From the NCBI RefSeq assembly GCF_040958095.1, contig NC_091199.1:36200084-36264083 (forward strand): a stretch of 64,000 bases of DNA, written 5' to 3'. A model generated the notes under the pieces. It did not search any database. It was given only the letters and a program-made list of their open reading frames with translations, and was not told where the DNA came from. The stretch is from Procambarus clarkii. Its lineage: Eukaryota > Arthropoda > Malacostraca > Decapoda > Cambaridae. Made by a program: the position numbers and the translations under genes. Positions 33,311 to 44,064 of this stretch are shown one piece after another; the stretch's first letter is position 1; every line of letters begins with the position of its first letter.

Positions 33311-34850
33311 CAGTATAGGCCGGTGCACGGAATATAGAATTGCGAGGATAATTTTATTTAATGAATGTTATTTGTATTTCGATAGGATATAGTTTATTAT
33401 TTTGTGGTAATGGAATTACAGGTTCATGTATGATGGTCATGGTGCGTCCAGAGTTGATGTAGCAGTGGTACATGGTGGCCTTTATTCGTCATTAGTTGAG
33501 GTAGCAGCGATATAGAAGAAGCTGCAAGAGGATATACTTAATTTGCGGACCCACTGATTGAAGGTCCCTATAGTGATTCCCAGGAAGATCAATCACCATA
33601 GAGGAGACTTGTTGTGTAGCGAGAGTAGCTGATCTTGCGGGTGACATATAGAGGGTTGTGAGGGCAACAATATATGCTTCAGAGATAGATGGATTTATGT
33701 AGTATGCCTGACACATTGCAAGGTGAAAGCGTTGATATTTTGTTGTTGGTGTTAAATTACATGTAAAAAGCCTAGTCGCCCAAACAGATGGCGAGGTGAC
33801 TGAGGAACTGTGGGTAAATTTGGCTCAGAATATTAATTATAATGATAATTAATTTCGATAGCTGCGAAGGACCACCCAATAATTAAAAAAGAAATAAAAT
33901 GAATAAATAATATTAGAAATAAATCCTAGAACTAGTGCCTATGGATCTCTCAATAATTAATCATGTAATTCAAGAGCATTAAGTGAACTGTAGACTGAAA
34001 TTAAAATATTGAGCCGCATCGCACCGCATCCTTTGGGGGGTTAAATTGGTACAATGAAACTAATGCGTTACTGGCACAATAAAATAGATACAAATTCGCA
34101 TGAAATATTAGCCATTAAGATATCAAGAATATCAGAAATAATTACATGACAAATATTAATAAATGGTTAGTAAACATATGATCTTATATTGAAGATCAGT
34201 AATTAAATAAATGTTAGTGATTTACTAATTTAGAAAATAAACAGCAGCTTAGCTGTGTTGTAGAAATAGATGTAAGCGTTAGGGCAGTCACGTCAAGAGA
34301 ACTTGTCGAAACAGTCTGTCCTAGAACACGCCTTGGGGGTAGAGTCTTTCTTCTCTTCTTGTCACTATGGAACAAGCTGAAATATAGGTAAAATGTAAGA
34401 ATTGCCTATACCAATGTTGATTTACATCTATTTCTAAATGAAACTGTGGAGGCGATCGAGCGTGGGACTCACTTGTTGGTATTTAGAGTCCATGCCGCCT
34501 GACAACGAACATCCTACAAATTAATTACCTTGTGATCACAAACTACCAACTATTAGTAGGACTTATCGGTTTAATGTTCGCCAAGCCGAGTGTCTGATTA
34601 ATGATGGAGTCGCTCTAGCACCCTGACATCCGCTGATGTTAGGTGACACAAATACGGGCTGGTAAAATACGCAAGGTCCAGACACTGCTTGTCGCCAGGA
34701 AAATGGCTGCCGTCTCTCTCTACCTTCCTCCTCGAGGTGGCGCATGAGCAATAGCTCCCAGTAGGATCCCCGAGCATAAATTATATTATTTATTTAATGG
34801 TAAATATGGAAGGAAGAGAGTATTACCAATATTTACGTCATAAATAAATG
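33311..34850. other. AT-rich stretch without recognised genes
   Basis: About 1.5 kb of AT-rich sequence. Short frames (for example 33492-33716 minus and 34563-34751 minus) show no recognisable domain. One segment, cagatggcgaggtgactgag at 33785-33804, matches the core of the 61-bp repeat at 35330-35640, hinting that a related element fragment lies here. Confidence 0.5.
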
Positions 34851-35180
34851 TGTTATGCGGCCATATATTTTCTCGTGGTGCAAGTCAATTAACTTAGACT
34901 CCGTTAAATAAACGAAAAAGAGTTAGAGTGGAAATTGTTTTACATTATATTATTATTCACTGGAACAGCTAGTCTAGCTGGGTAAATGAATTCCAGTAAA
35001 CGGTAATATACTAATTAAAGTAAACTTATTAGTAAATGTTTATCCTTAATAAAGGTAGGTAAAGAACTGAACTCTATTTGATCCACTGATATGTGGAAAT
35101 TTATTCTCTGTGGCTAGCTGGCTGACGCAACTTCGCCATAAACAGTAGGAAAGATTTGGCGCGGTTATTACACAGTAACA
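34851..35180. mobile_element. Probable solo LTR (330 bp)
   Basis: The block starts TGTTATGCGG and ends CACAGTAACA, giving the TGTTA/TAACA inverted termini typical of many LTRs. It is flanked by AATG on both sides (34847-34850 and 35181-35184), a 4-bp duplication. It contains AATAAA-like signals but no coding sequence. AT-richness makes a short flanking match possible by chance, so the call is moderate. Confidence 0.5.
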
Positions 35181-35329
35181 AATGAATTAATATTATTGCA
35201 CTACTGGTTAGTGGTATTTGAAAATATAATTGTTAGTACAAGAATTCTTCTTGAAGTACTAATTGTGAGTGATTATGTGTTGGAAATTTCCAACAGACAC
35301 AATGGGTTGCTGAAAAGAAGCAGGCAGCA

Positions 35330-35640
35330 GCCTAGCCCAGATGGCGAAGTGACTGAGGCACAGCGGGTGGCTGAATCAGAGCAGGCAACAGAGTACCCCA
35401 GATGACGAGGTGACTGAGGCACAGCGGGTGGCTGAATCAGAGCAGGCAACAGAGTACCCCAGATGGCGAGGTGACTGAGGCACAGCGGGTGGCTGAATCA
35501 GAGCAGGCAACAGAGTACCCCAGATGGCGAGGTGACTAAGGCACAGCGGGTGGCTGAATCAGAGCAGGCAACAGAGTACCCCAGATGGCGAGTTGACTGA
35601 GGCACAGAGGGTGGCTAAAGAGGAACGGGCAGCAGACTAC
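35330..35640. repeat. 61-bp tandem repeat, about five copies
   Basis: Copies start at gatggcgaggtgactgaggc (35340, variant gatgac at 35401, 35462, 35523 and 35584), spaced exactly 61 bp. Each includes gcgggtggctgaatcagagc. The unit is not a multiple of three, so it is not a coding repeat. It lies just upstream of a gag-like start and may be an amplified leader segment of an LTR element. Confidence 0.9.
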
Positions 35641-35653
35641 CCCAGAACTGTCT

Positions 35654-35671
35654 CACACACACACACACACG
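35654..35671. repeat. (CA)n microsatellite
   Basis: A run of about nine CA dinucleotides follows tctc and ends at cgcagagc. Confidence 0.9.
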
Positions 35672-35779
35672 CAGAGCTTGTGTCTGAAACGAGTGCCTTA
35701 CCCACAGCCTGAGTCTGAGAGCAGGTAGCTGTTATAAGCTCGTGTAACTGCAGGTCGAGTTATTTCTCTCTCTTTTAGA

Positions 35780-36230
35780 CAACTCAAAGGACAAGATGCA
35801 TAAGGTGCAAATGTTTGTTGATTTAGGAAAAACCTGAGGCCTTGGAGGGATGTACAAAGGAACAGATGAGACACATTGCAGGGAGATGTGGCATTAGGAT
35901 AAAATCATCCAAGGAAGCACTGATGAAAAATTGGATCCTTAAGGATTTGAGAGTCAGGAGTGAAGTGGTAGAGCAAAGGGCACAAAATGGAGCTGAGAGG
36001 GGAGTGGAAGATGATGGGCAAGATGGAGTGAGGTGACAGGTGTCAAACAGTAGTAGTAAGAGTAGCCACAGTAGCAGAAGCAGCCGGAACAGATGCTTGG
36101 AATGGTTCCAGCTTGAATTGCAGATGCAACTGAGGCGAGGCAGTTCCAACTAGAGAAGTTGAAATTAGAACTGCAGAGAAAAAATTAAGTAGAAAAAGAG
36201 AAGACTAAACTAGAAGCTAAACTGGATGTT
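35780..36230 (+). pseudogene. Decayed gag N-terminus of an LTR retrotransposon
   Basis: The + strand carries a gag-like start in which EGCTKEQMRHIAGRCGIRI (about 35845-35900) and KNWILKDLRV (about 35926) resemble the N-terminal helical region of gypsy-type gag proteins. The gag start of the element at 31600 has the same layout: Lys-rich helix, IA segment, Leu-rich helix. A charged Leu/Glu/Lys stretch (to about 36230) looks like the following coiled coil. Stops and frame changes break it, for example a TGA just before codon GLGG and TGA at about 36034. It ends abruptly at satellite C. Identification rests on pattern only. Confidence 0.4.
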
Positions 36231-37350
36231 GGTGGAATGAAGGTGGGGGGGGGGGGGGTGTGATAGTGGTTGGTGGTGTGAAGATGGAGGGTAGTGGGGG
36301 ATGGTGGTTGGTGGTGTGAAGATGGAGGGTAGTGGGGGATGGTGGTTGGTGGTGTGAAAGTGGTGGGGGGGGGGTGATGGTGGTTGGTGGTGTGAGGATG
36401 GAGGGTAGTGGGGGATGGTTGTTGGTGGTGTGAAGATGGAGGGTAATGAGGGTTGGTGGTATGAAGATGGAGGGTAGTGGGGGATGGTTGTTGGTGGTGT
36501 GAAGATGGAGGGTAGTGGGGGATAATTGTTGGTGGAGTGAAGGTGGTGGGTGATGGTGGTTGGTGGTGTGAAGATGGAGGGCAGTGGGGGATGGTTGTTG
36601 GTGGTGTGAAGGTGGAGGGTAGTGGGGGATGGTGGTTGGTGGTGTGAAGATGGAGGGCAGTGGGGGGTGGTTGTTGGTGGTGTGAAAGTGGAGGGTAGTG
36701 GGGGATGGTGGTTGGTGGTGTGAAGATGGAAGGTAGTGGAGGATGGAGGTTGGTGGTGTGAAGGTGGAGGATGGTGGGGAATGATGGTTGGTGGTGTGAA
36801 GGTAGGGGGTAGTGGGGGATAGTGGTTGGTGGTGTGAGGATGGAGGGAAGTGGGGGATGGTTGTTGGTGGTGTGAAGATGGAGGGAAGTGGGGGTGGTGG
36901 TTGGTAGAGGGTAGTGGGGGATGGTGGTGTGAAAGTGGTGGAGGTGGTGGGTGGTGGTGTGTAGGTGAAGGGTAGTGGGGGATGGTGGAGGGAAGTGGGG
37001 GATGATGGTTGGTGGTGTGAAGGTGGAGGGTGGTGGTGTGAAGGTGGAGGGTGGTTGTGTGAAGTTGGAGGGTGGTTGTGTGAAGTTGGAGGGTGGTGGT
37101 GTGAAGGTGGAGGGTGGTGGTGTGAAGGTGGAGGGTGGTGGTGTGAAGGTGGAGGGTGGTGGTGTGAAGGTGGAGGGTGGTGATGTGTAGGTGGAGGGTG
37201 GTGGTGTGAAGGTGGAGGGTGGTGGTGTGAAGGTGGAGGGTAGTAGGGGATGCTGGTTGGTGGTGTGAAGGTGGAGGGTAGTGGGATGCTGGTTGGTGGT
37301 GTGAAGGTGGAGGGTAGTAAGGGATGGTGGATGGTGGCGTGAGGGTGGGA
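36231..37350. repeat. Satellite C, main block (38-bp unit, collapsing to 21 bp)
   Basis: Regular 38-bp units contain ggtgtgaagatggagggtag and tgggggatggtggttggt. Between about 37010 and 37240 the unit shortens to 21 bp (gtgtgaaggtggagggtgg core), which gives a seven-residue periodic frame on the + strand that is not a gene. The block ends exactly where the poly(A) tail of the Jockey-like element begins. Confidence 0.93.
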
Positions 37351-37363
37351 TTTTTTTTTTTTT

Positions 37364-37802
37364 AGAGTAAAGAGGGTGGAGAGGCATAGGTGAAGCAAAG
37401 TTTAGAAGTGGGAAATACAGTGAGAGTTATGAAAGCAGGCGGGCTGTCCGCCTTGCTGACACGATGTGTGGGTGTTGGCAGCTAAGCTAAGCTTTCTCTC
37501 TTGTCAGGGAGCTGTGAGTGTGAGGTTCTTCACATGTATTTCAACATATACGCATGTCTATTGATGAATACTGTGTAGCACTTATATATACACACCCTGA
37601 TGCTTCCAAACATGTTGTTCTGTTTAAGGCTCTTTATTTCTGTTTTTTATTAATATTGATTTATTTATACATGCATATATATTCACATATGTACACACAC
37701 ACGTATCCATATACACATACATATATACTAAATTGTTTCCAATTATTGGGGGGTTTCTGGTCAGTATTTCACCTGGGAATTATGTACTGTGGGGCGGGGT
37801 TT
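37364..37802 (-). other. 3' untranslated region of the Jockey-like element
   Basis: About 440 nt lie between the ORF2 stop (37803-37805) and the poly(A). They contain an ATAC/CA-rich low-complexity patch at about 37660-37730. No gene is seen. Confidence 0.65.
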
Positions 37803-38273
37803 TCATCTAGTGAATTGAGGCTCTTGGGTCACCAGCTGTGGGAGCGGCGTCTCATCTTGGAGTAATCTTTCTAACATTGGGTTCTCTAACATTTCGATGG
37901 TGTTCCACACCCTGATGGGTTGGTGATGTAGTCTGATATTTAGTGGTTGTATGTTCAGGAGTTCATGGAGTTCCTGGATTGTCTGGTCATATGGTGGACG
38001 GTGTTTTGCTGTTCTCCTTAGTGCCTTAGTTTGAACTGCTTTTAGTTTTTGGAAGTTAATTTTCTTTAAGGTGTGCAGTGGTACTGGGGGATACTCAAGA
38101 TGCGGCCGAACTAGAGCACTATATAGGTGCATCTGAATGTTCGTGCTGAGGCTTCGGAATCTCCTCAGTTTCCCAAAGGCTGCTTTGGCTTTGTTTAATC
38201 GGTCCTTTATGTGAATTTTTATCCCTGTTTTATTGATCAAGGGTCCCAGTATTCTGCCTACCTCCGCATATTG
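37803..38273 (-). pseudogene. Jockey-like ORF2, C-terminal segment
   Basis: The minus-strand frame reads QYAEVGRILG at its upstream edge (about 38280-38250), then KAKAAFGKLRRFRSL, LYSALVRPHLEYP and LNIRLHHQPIRVWNTIE, and ends with a TGA at 37803-37805. This is the region after the RT active site in Jockey-clade ORF2 proteins. The upstream edge is cut exactly by the 264-bp insertion. The preceding protein segment is found at 38543-38706. Confidence 0.8.
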
Positions 38274-38541
<268 letters not shown>

Positions 38542-38542
38542 G

Positions 38543-38706
38543 GATCGGGCAGTTGTCAAGGATAATGGGGTCAGGGTTTTATTTTGCAATGTGTATTATC
38601 TGGAACTTTTGTTTGTTTGTGCTGATTTTTCATTGTTTCTCAAAGATGTTTATGGATTTAATTGCTGCCTTGGTCTTGTCGGCTAGTAGTGGCTTTGATG
38701 AACCCG
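38543..38706 (-). pseudogene. Jockey-like ORF2, middle segment between two insertions
   Basis: This 164-bp stretch reads KPLLADKTKAAIKSINIFEK, a stop where Trp is usual, KISTNKQKFQII, another stop, then PIILDNCPI on the minus strand. That is the spacer expected between the YADD motif (about 44090) and the GRILG segment (about 38255). It therefore belongs to the same element as the sequence at 37803-38273 and 44065-46142. Both edges carry target-site duplications of the flanking insertions. Confidence 0.78.
38702..38706. repeat. Target-site duplication ACCCG, left copy
   Basis: acccg here and at 44060-44064 flank the CR1-like LINE. Collapsing them restores the Jockey frame (QPG next to SSKPLLADKT). 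Confidence 0.65.
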
Positions 38707-39468
38707 TTCCGTTCTAGGTGTGAGAGGGAAAGGGCCACGCTATGCGAGCTCCGCGGAAAACAATATATATCTAGGGATATTTCAGTGATACAGGAACTAA
38801 ACACAGTCAGATAACTTTTAAAGTGTGTCTCAACATATTAAACAATATATCATAGTGATTACCATCCGACCGTTTGTGTTCAAGGAAAAATAAGTGAAAT
38901 TCGTGTGTAGTCACCGCCTGCCCTCGTGGTGCCAGGAGGCCTTAGGCGATAGTTGCCAAGTCGTCATTAAATCGCATCCCTCGTTATTGAAACATCAAGA
39001 AATCAGTGCACATAGTGCTAAGCTCTCTATGCAAAACGTGTGTCTATTATAAAAAAAAATCAGATAACATATCTTACTATCAAGTTAACAATTTATACAC
39101 AAAATGAGTCCGTCGTGTGTATGTAAACAAGGGCCATTTGGATGTAGGCCCACCCCAGTACCCACTGTGTGTATTCTTTCAAATAGTGTAACGTACTCAG
39201 GTAACTAGTGCCCAGACACAGAAACTAGACGCCTCTACTGTAAGATAACTAGTGGGAAAATGCAAGTAATGTAATCTAACAAGTGAACAAAACAAATTAA
39301 GAGTGTGACACGTGGTAACAGCACTGCCAGTCAATACAGCCTCCTACAGGCCTATCTCAAGTTGGTAAACACCCACGGTCAACACCCACGGTCAACCCCC
39401 AACGGTCAACAACCCACTTTGTAAGACCTTGTAAGATCACCACCACTAAACAGAAGTGTTCAACAAAA
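38707..39468 (+). other. 5' leader of the CR1-like LINE
   Basis: This stretch of 762 nt lies before the ORF1 ATG and contains no long frame. It should hold the internal promoter, but I can place no specific element. Near its end the short string acacccacggtcaac is tandemly repeated (about 39365-39410). Confidence 0.55.
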
Positions 39469-41005
39469 ATGGATTTGATAAGAACGTGCATAGAATGTAA
39501 CATGAAGGTAGATTACCAACAGAGCTTTCACTGTCAACTCTGTTCAGCAGCCATACACAAAAAATGTGCCAACATGACCAATAATTCAATGAGAAATGGT
39601 CCCAGTGACCACTCTGTGTACTAGCTCTGCAAAAAGGATGATGTAACTTTTTTGAAGATGATGGAAATCCCGGATAAAACTCCCGCCGAAAACAGAGAAT
39701 CACTAATAAATGCCTGTATAGCAATTTCTAATGTCTTCATTCAAACTGTACATGACACCAAGGTACAACCAGATGCAGCACACAGCTCGGTGGCAGCGGC
39801 GCCGGAGCAGAGCAGGGAGTCGGGGACGCCTGAGCAGAGCGGGGAGTCGGGGACGCCTGAGCAGAGCGGGGAGTCGGGGACGCCTGAGCAGAGCGGGGAG
39901 TCGGAGACGCCTGAGCAGAGTGGGAAGTCGGGAGAGCCTGAGCAGAGCGGGGAGTCGGGGACGCCTGAGCAGAGCAGGGAGTCGGAGACGCCTGAGCAGA
40001 GCAGGGAGTTGGAGACGCCTGAGCAGAGCGGGGAGTCGGAGACGCCTGAGAAGAGTGGGGAGTTGGGGGCGCCTGAGCAGAGCGGGGAGTCGGGGACGCC
40101 TCAGCAGAGCAGGGAGTCGGGGGTGCCTGAGCAGAGCACGGTGTCAATGGCACCGGAGCAGAGCGCGGTGTCGCAGGCCCCAGAGCAGAGCACAGTGTCG
40201 GGGACGCCTGAGCAGAGCGGGGAGTCGGGGACGCCTGAGCAGAGCGGGGAGTCGGGGACGCCTGAGCAGAGCGGGGAGTCGGAGACGCCTGAGCAGAGTG
40301 GGAAGTCGGGGGAGCCTGAGCAGAGCGGGGAGTCGGGGACCTGAGCAGAGCAGGGAGTCGGAGACGCCTGAGCAGAGCAGGGAGTTGGAGACGCCTGAGC
40401 AGAGCGGGGAGTCGGAGACGCCTGAGAAGAGTGGGGAGTCGGGGGCGCCTGAGCAGAGCGGGGAGTCGGGGACGCCTCAGCAGAGCAGGGAGTCGGGGGT
40501 GCCTGAGCAGAGCACGGTGTCAATGGCACCGGAGCAAAGCACAGTGTCGGGGACGCCGCAGCAGAGTGCGGTCCCTGGCAAAGGGACACAAACATAACAA
40601 GACCCTAAAATCAGTTGGTATTACAAATGGGCAACCTGTAAACATGGGATATCGGGAAGAACAAATGGAACATGCATGTACGATCACCCTAGAACGTGCA
40701 GAAACCTCCTCAATACAGGTAAATGTACCAAAAGCTGCGAATTCTTTCACCCAGAAGCTTGCAAGAACTCTTTGGACAGGAAAGAGTGCTTCAATGCTGA
40801 ATGTCCAGCTTTTCATATAAGAGGTACCAAGCAAATAAAACCGACTGACCGCCACTATGAAAACAGCCACTACTCCGTCGACTGGGATAATTTTTTTAGC
40901 AAGAGGAGGAGGAGAAGAATGGCTGAAAATGACCAGACTCTACCACCAACTCGGTCAAATGCTGGAGAGGACGCAAACACAGTGGCCTCCTTACCAGAGC
41001 CTTAG
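39469..41005 (+). pseudogene. ORF1 of the CR1-like LINE: PHD-like finger, 9-residue repeats, CCCH fingers
   Basis: ATG at 39469 opens MDLIRTCIECNMKV. A PHD/C1-like finger follows, with CIEC, CQLC and HKKC pairs (residues 7-33). An in-frame TAG at 39622-39624 stops it. The same frame then continues through an Ala-rich linker and about 28 copies of the 9-residue motif PEQSGESGT (about 39808-40580). A 2-nt deletion near 40340 shifts the frame, and a TAA at 40595-40597 follows. Beyond it, three Cys/His groups form CCCH-type fingers (CKHG to CMYDH, CRNLLNTGKCTKSCEFFH, CKNSLDRKECFNAECPAFH), then FFSKRRRRR and a stop at 41003-41005. Such proteins likely bind the element RNA. Three lesions make it inactive. 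Confidence 0.78.
39808..40580 (+). repeat. 27-bp coding minisatellite in LINE ORF1
   Basis: Units encode PEQSGESGT and variants (SRESE, SRELE, SGKSGE). The unit length is a multiple of three, so the frame is kept. A larger copy of 14 units (378 bp) is visible: the variant tgggaagtcg occurs at 39921 and 40299. One unit near 40335-40345 has lost 2 nt. Confidence 0.93.
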
Positions 41006-41046
41006 ATATTAACACCAAGTAAGGCATCCAGCACTTCCACTAACAC

Positions 41047-44034
41047 GATAACATCATTTATATTTGCCAACATCCAGGGTATAAAAACACGCAAATCCAA
41101 CAAGTTCACTTTATAGATGGTCTCCTTCATGAGGCAAATGCAGTGTTTGCAGCCCTAACAGAAACCCACACAAAGGACTACCATAATGGTGAAATATGGA
41201 TCTCAGAGTACAATCTTTTCAGATGTGAGAGGAAACACGGGCTTCAGGGTGGGGTCAGCCTCTACGTCAAAGACACACTCATCTGTACTGAACTGCTAAA
41301 CACCTCAAATGATATGGTGGAAGTGCTGATAATCAAAATAGAGATCCTAAATGTAGTTATTGTCCTTGCATATAAGTCACCGGAGGCAAACCCTCAGCAG
41401 TTTAAAGACCAACTAATGAAAATAGAACACTGCTTGGAAAACCTCACAAATCCAGCTCCGAACATCATCCTGCTTGGGGACTTCAACCTACGACACCTGA
41501 AATGGAAGCACCTGGCTAATACAGTAATATCAGAAAGAATACCAGGAAGTAGCCTAAATGAACAGGCACATGCAAATGACCTGCTACGAATGTGTGACAG
41601 GTTTGCCTTAAACCAGCAAATAGTAGAACCAACTAGGAAGGAGAACACGCTGGACCTCATTTTCACTAATAATGATGAATTGATCAGGAACATAATGATT
41701 ACAAATACCTGTTACTCAGATCACAACTTAATTGAAGTTATGACAACCATGGGGAATAGACAATCAAAACCAGTCCAGATTCTAGGTGGAGGAGATTTCA
41801 GCAAATTCAACTTCAATAATAAACAGATAAACTGGGAACAAATAAACGAGGACTTCACAGAAATAAACTGGGAAGATCAGCTAGAAAGTGCAAACCTGAA
41901 CCAGTGCCTGGAAAAAATAAGCTCAGTAGCACTAGAAATATGTTCAAACTGCATACCCCTAAGAAAAAAAAGAGGACGAGATGCAGATTGGAACGGGAAC
42001 GTCGTTCCCTATATAGGCGAAGAAAACGAATCGCGGAGCAACTTGAGAGTCTCACCCTATCTCAAGAGCGGCGAAGAAGGTAAGGTAGAGAAATAGAAAC
42101 AATTGAACTCAAGCTACAAGAATCATACAAAACCCAGGAGAGGCAAAGAGAGCAAAAGCCCATCAGTGAATTAGAGAAAAATCCGAAATATTTTTTCTCC
42201 TATGCAAAATCAAGATCAAAAACCACATCTCGTATCGGGCCCCTGCGAAAGGGAGATGGAACTTTCACCGATGACAACAAAGAAATGAGTGAGCTACTGA
42301 GGAAACAGTATGACTGTTTTCAGCGAGCCATTAAACGCACTAAAGATTGATAACTCAAATGAATTTTTCATGGATATGATACCAACATCAAATCATATAT
42401 CAGACGTCACCCTATCCCCACTGGATTTTGAAGAAGCCATAAACAGTATGCCTATGCACTCTGCACCAAGCCCGGATTCTTGGAACTCCATATTCATCAA
42501 GAACTGTAAAAAACCACTATCGCAGGCCCTCCACATTCTGTGGAGACAAAGCCTAGATACTGGCGTTATCCCTGATATACTAAAAACAGCAGGGATAGCA
42601 CCACTTCATAAAGGAGGAAATATGACAGAGGCAAAAAATTACAGACCGATAGCACTAACATCGCACATCATAAAAAATTTTGAGAGAGTGCTAAGAAGTA
42701 AGATCACAAAATACATGGAATCACAGCATCTCCATAACCCCGGACAACTTGGTATCAGAACAGTGCGCTCTTGCCAGTCCCAGTTGCTGGACCACTATGA
42801 TATGGCATTAGATGATATGGAAGACAAACAAAACGCGGATGTAATTTACACATATTTCGCAAAAGCTTTTGATAAATGTGACCATGGTGTTATTGCACAT
42901 AAAATGCGTTCAAAAGGAATTACCGGAAAAATAGGCAGATGGATCTACAATTTACTGACTAACAGAATAAATAAAATCCAGCCCATCAACCGTGAAGAGC
43001 TCAGTCCCCCAGGGTACTGTGCTTGCTTCTGTACTTTTTCTCATCCTCTTATCGGACATAGACAAGAACATAACCTATAGCACTGTATCATCCTTTGCAG
43101 ATGACACTAGGATCTTCATGAGAGTAGGCAACATAGAGGACACGGCGAACCTCCAATCAGATGTAGATCAGGTCTTTCTATGGGCTACAGAAAATATTAT
43201 GGTGTTTAACGAACATAAGTTCCAGCTCATGGGCTATGGAAAAAATGAAAATATAAAAACGGAAACCACGTACAAAACTCAGGCAAATCATAACATAGAA
43301 CGAAAAGACAATGTAAAGGATCTGGGTGTACTCATGTCGGAAGACCTTACCATTAAAGAATACAATAAAGTAGCCGTCACAATTGCAAGAAAAATGACAG
43401 GTTGGATAACAAGAACTTTTCACACTAGAGATGCTAAACCGATGATGATACTTTTCAAAACGCTTGTGCTCTCTAGAGTGGAGTACTGCTGCACAATGAC
43501 AGCCCCTTTCAAAGCTGGAGAAATTGCTGACCTGGAGAGTGTGCAGAGATTCTTTACTGCTAGAATCCACTCAGTAAAACATCTAAACTATTGGGACCGA
43601 CTAAAGAGCCTAAATCTGTACTCCCTTGAGCACAGGCGGGAGAGATACATAATAATTTACACGTGGAAAATATTAGAGGGGCTGGTCCCAAACCTGCACA
43701 CAGAAATGAGACCACATCACATGAGACCAGAAAACATGGCAGGATGTGCAGAATACCCCCGTTGAAAAGCAGAGGTGCAACAGGTACTCTGAGAGAGAAC
43801 TCTATCAACATCAGAGGCCCGAGACTGTTCAACACACTTCCGCTACACATAAGGGACATAACTGGCAAACCCCTCACAGTGTTCAAGAGAGAACTGGATA
43901 AGCACCTCCAAAGGATACCTGATCAACCAGGCTGTGACTCATACGTTAGGCTGCGAGTAGCCGCGTCCAATAGCCTGGTTGATCAGTCCAGCAACCAGGA
44001 GGCCTGGTCGACGACCGGGCTGCGGGGACGGTAA
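41047..44034 (+). pseudogene. ORF2 of the CR1-like LINE: endonuclease and reverse transcriptase
   Basis: The frame starts near 41047 (FIFANIQGIK), with a shift at about 41110. The endonuclease motifs look intact: LTETH (about 41155), LLGDFNLRH (about 41470), TLDLIFTN (about 41650) and SDHNLIE (about 41718). The frame breaks at about 42000. A linker with NPKYFFSYAKSRS follows, and another break lies near 42310. RT motifs are NYRPIALTSHI (about 42640), motif A VIYTYFAKAFDKCDH (about 42840), motif B SVPQGTVLASVLF (about 43000, after a further shift) and FADDTRIF (about 43100). In motif A the usual catalytic Asp of the LDF/YLDF position is Tyr. The C-terminal RGPRLFNTLPLHIRD region follows another shift near 43760. 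The stop is TAA at 44032-44034. The copy cannot be autonomous. Confidence 0.82.
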
Positions 44035-44059
44035 GCCCCAGAAGCACCTCAAGGTAAGG

Positions 44060-44064
44060 ACCCG
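44060..44064. repeat. Target-site duplication ACCCG, right copy
   Basis: Pairs with 38702-38706 around the CR1-like LINE. Confidence 0.65.

Larger units (their letters stand above)
38707..44059 (+). mobile_element. CR1-like LINE, near full length, inserted in the Jockey-like element
   Basis: The 5353-bp + strand element has a leader (38707-39468), ORF1 with a PHD-like finger, a 27-bp coding minisatellite and CCCH fingers, then ORF2 with endonuclease and reverse transcriptase. It ends in a short ctcaaggtaagg tail instead of poly(A). 5-bp ACCCG repeats flank it. Both ORFs are broken by stops and frameshifts. Clade assignment (CR1/L2-like) rests on the RT and C-terminal pattern and is tentative. 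Confidence 0.8.

Noticed and set aside
34563-34751. Small minus-strand frame as a gene
   Set aside because: No domain, start context or neighbouring exon supports it.
36965-37190. Gly/Trp/Cys repeat frames on the + strand
   Set aside because: The 21-bp contraction of satellite C gives a seven-residue period by arithmetic alone.
39731-40153. Arg/Ser-rich + frame and Pro/Ser-rich minus frame over the 27-bp repeat
   Set aside because: They shadow the PEQSGESGT frame of LINE ORF1; the 27-bp period keeps every frame open.
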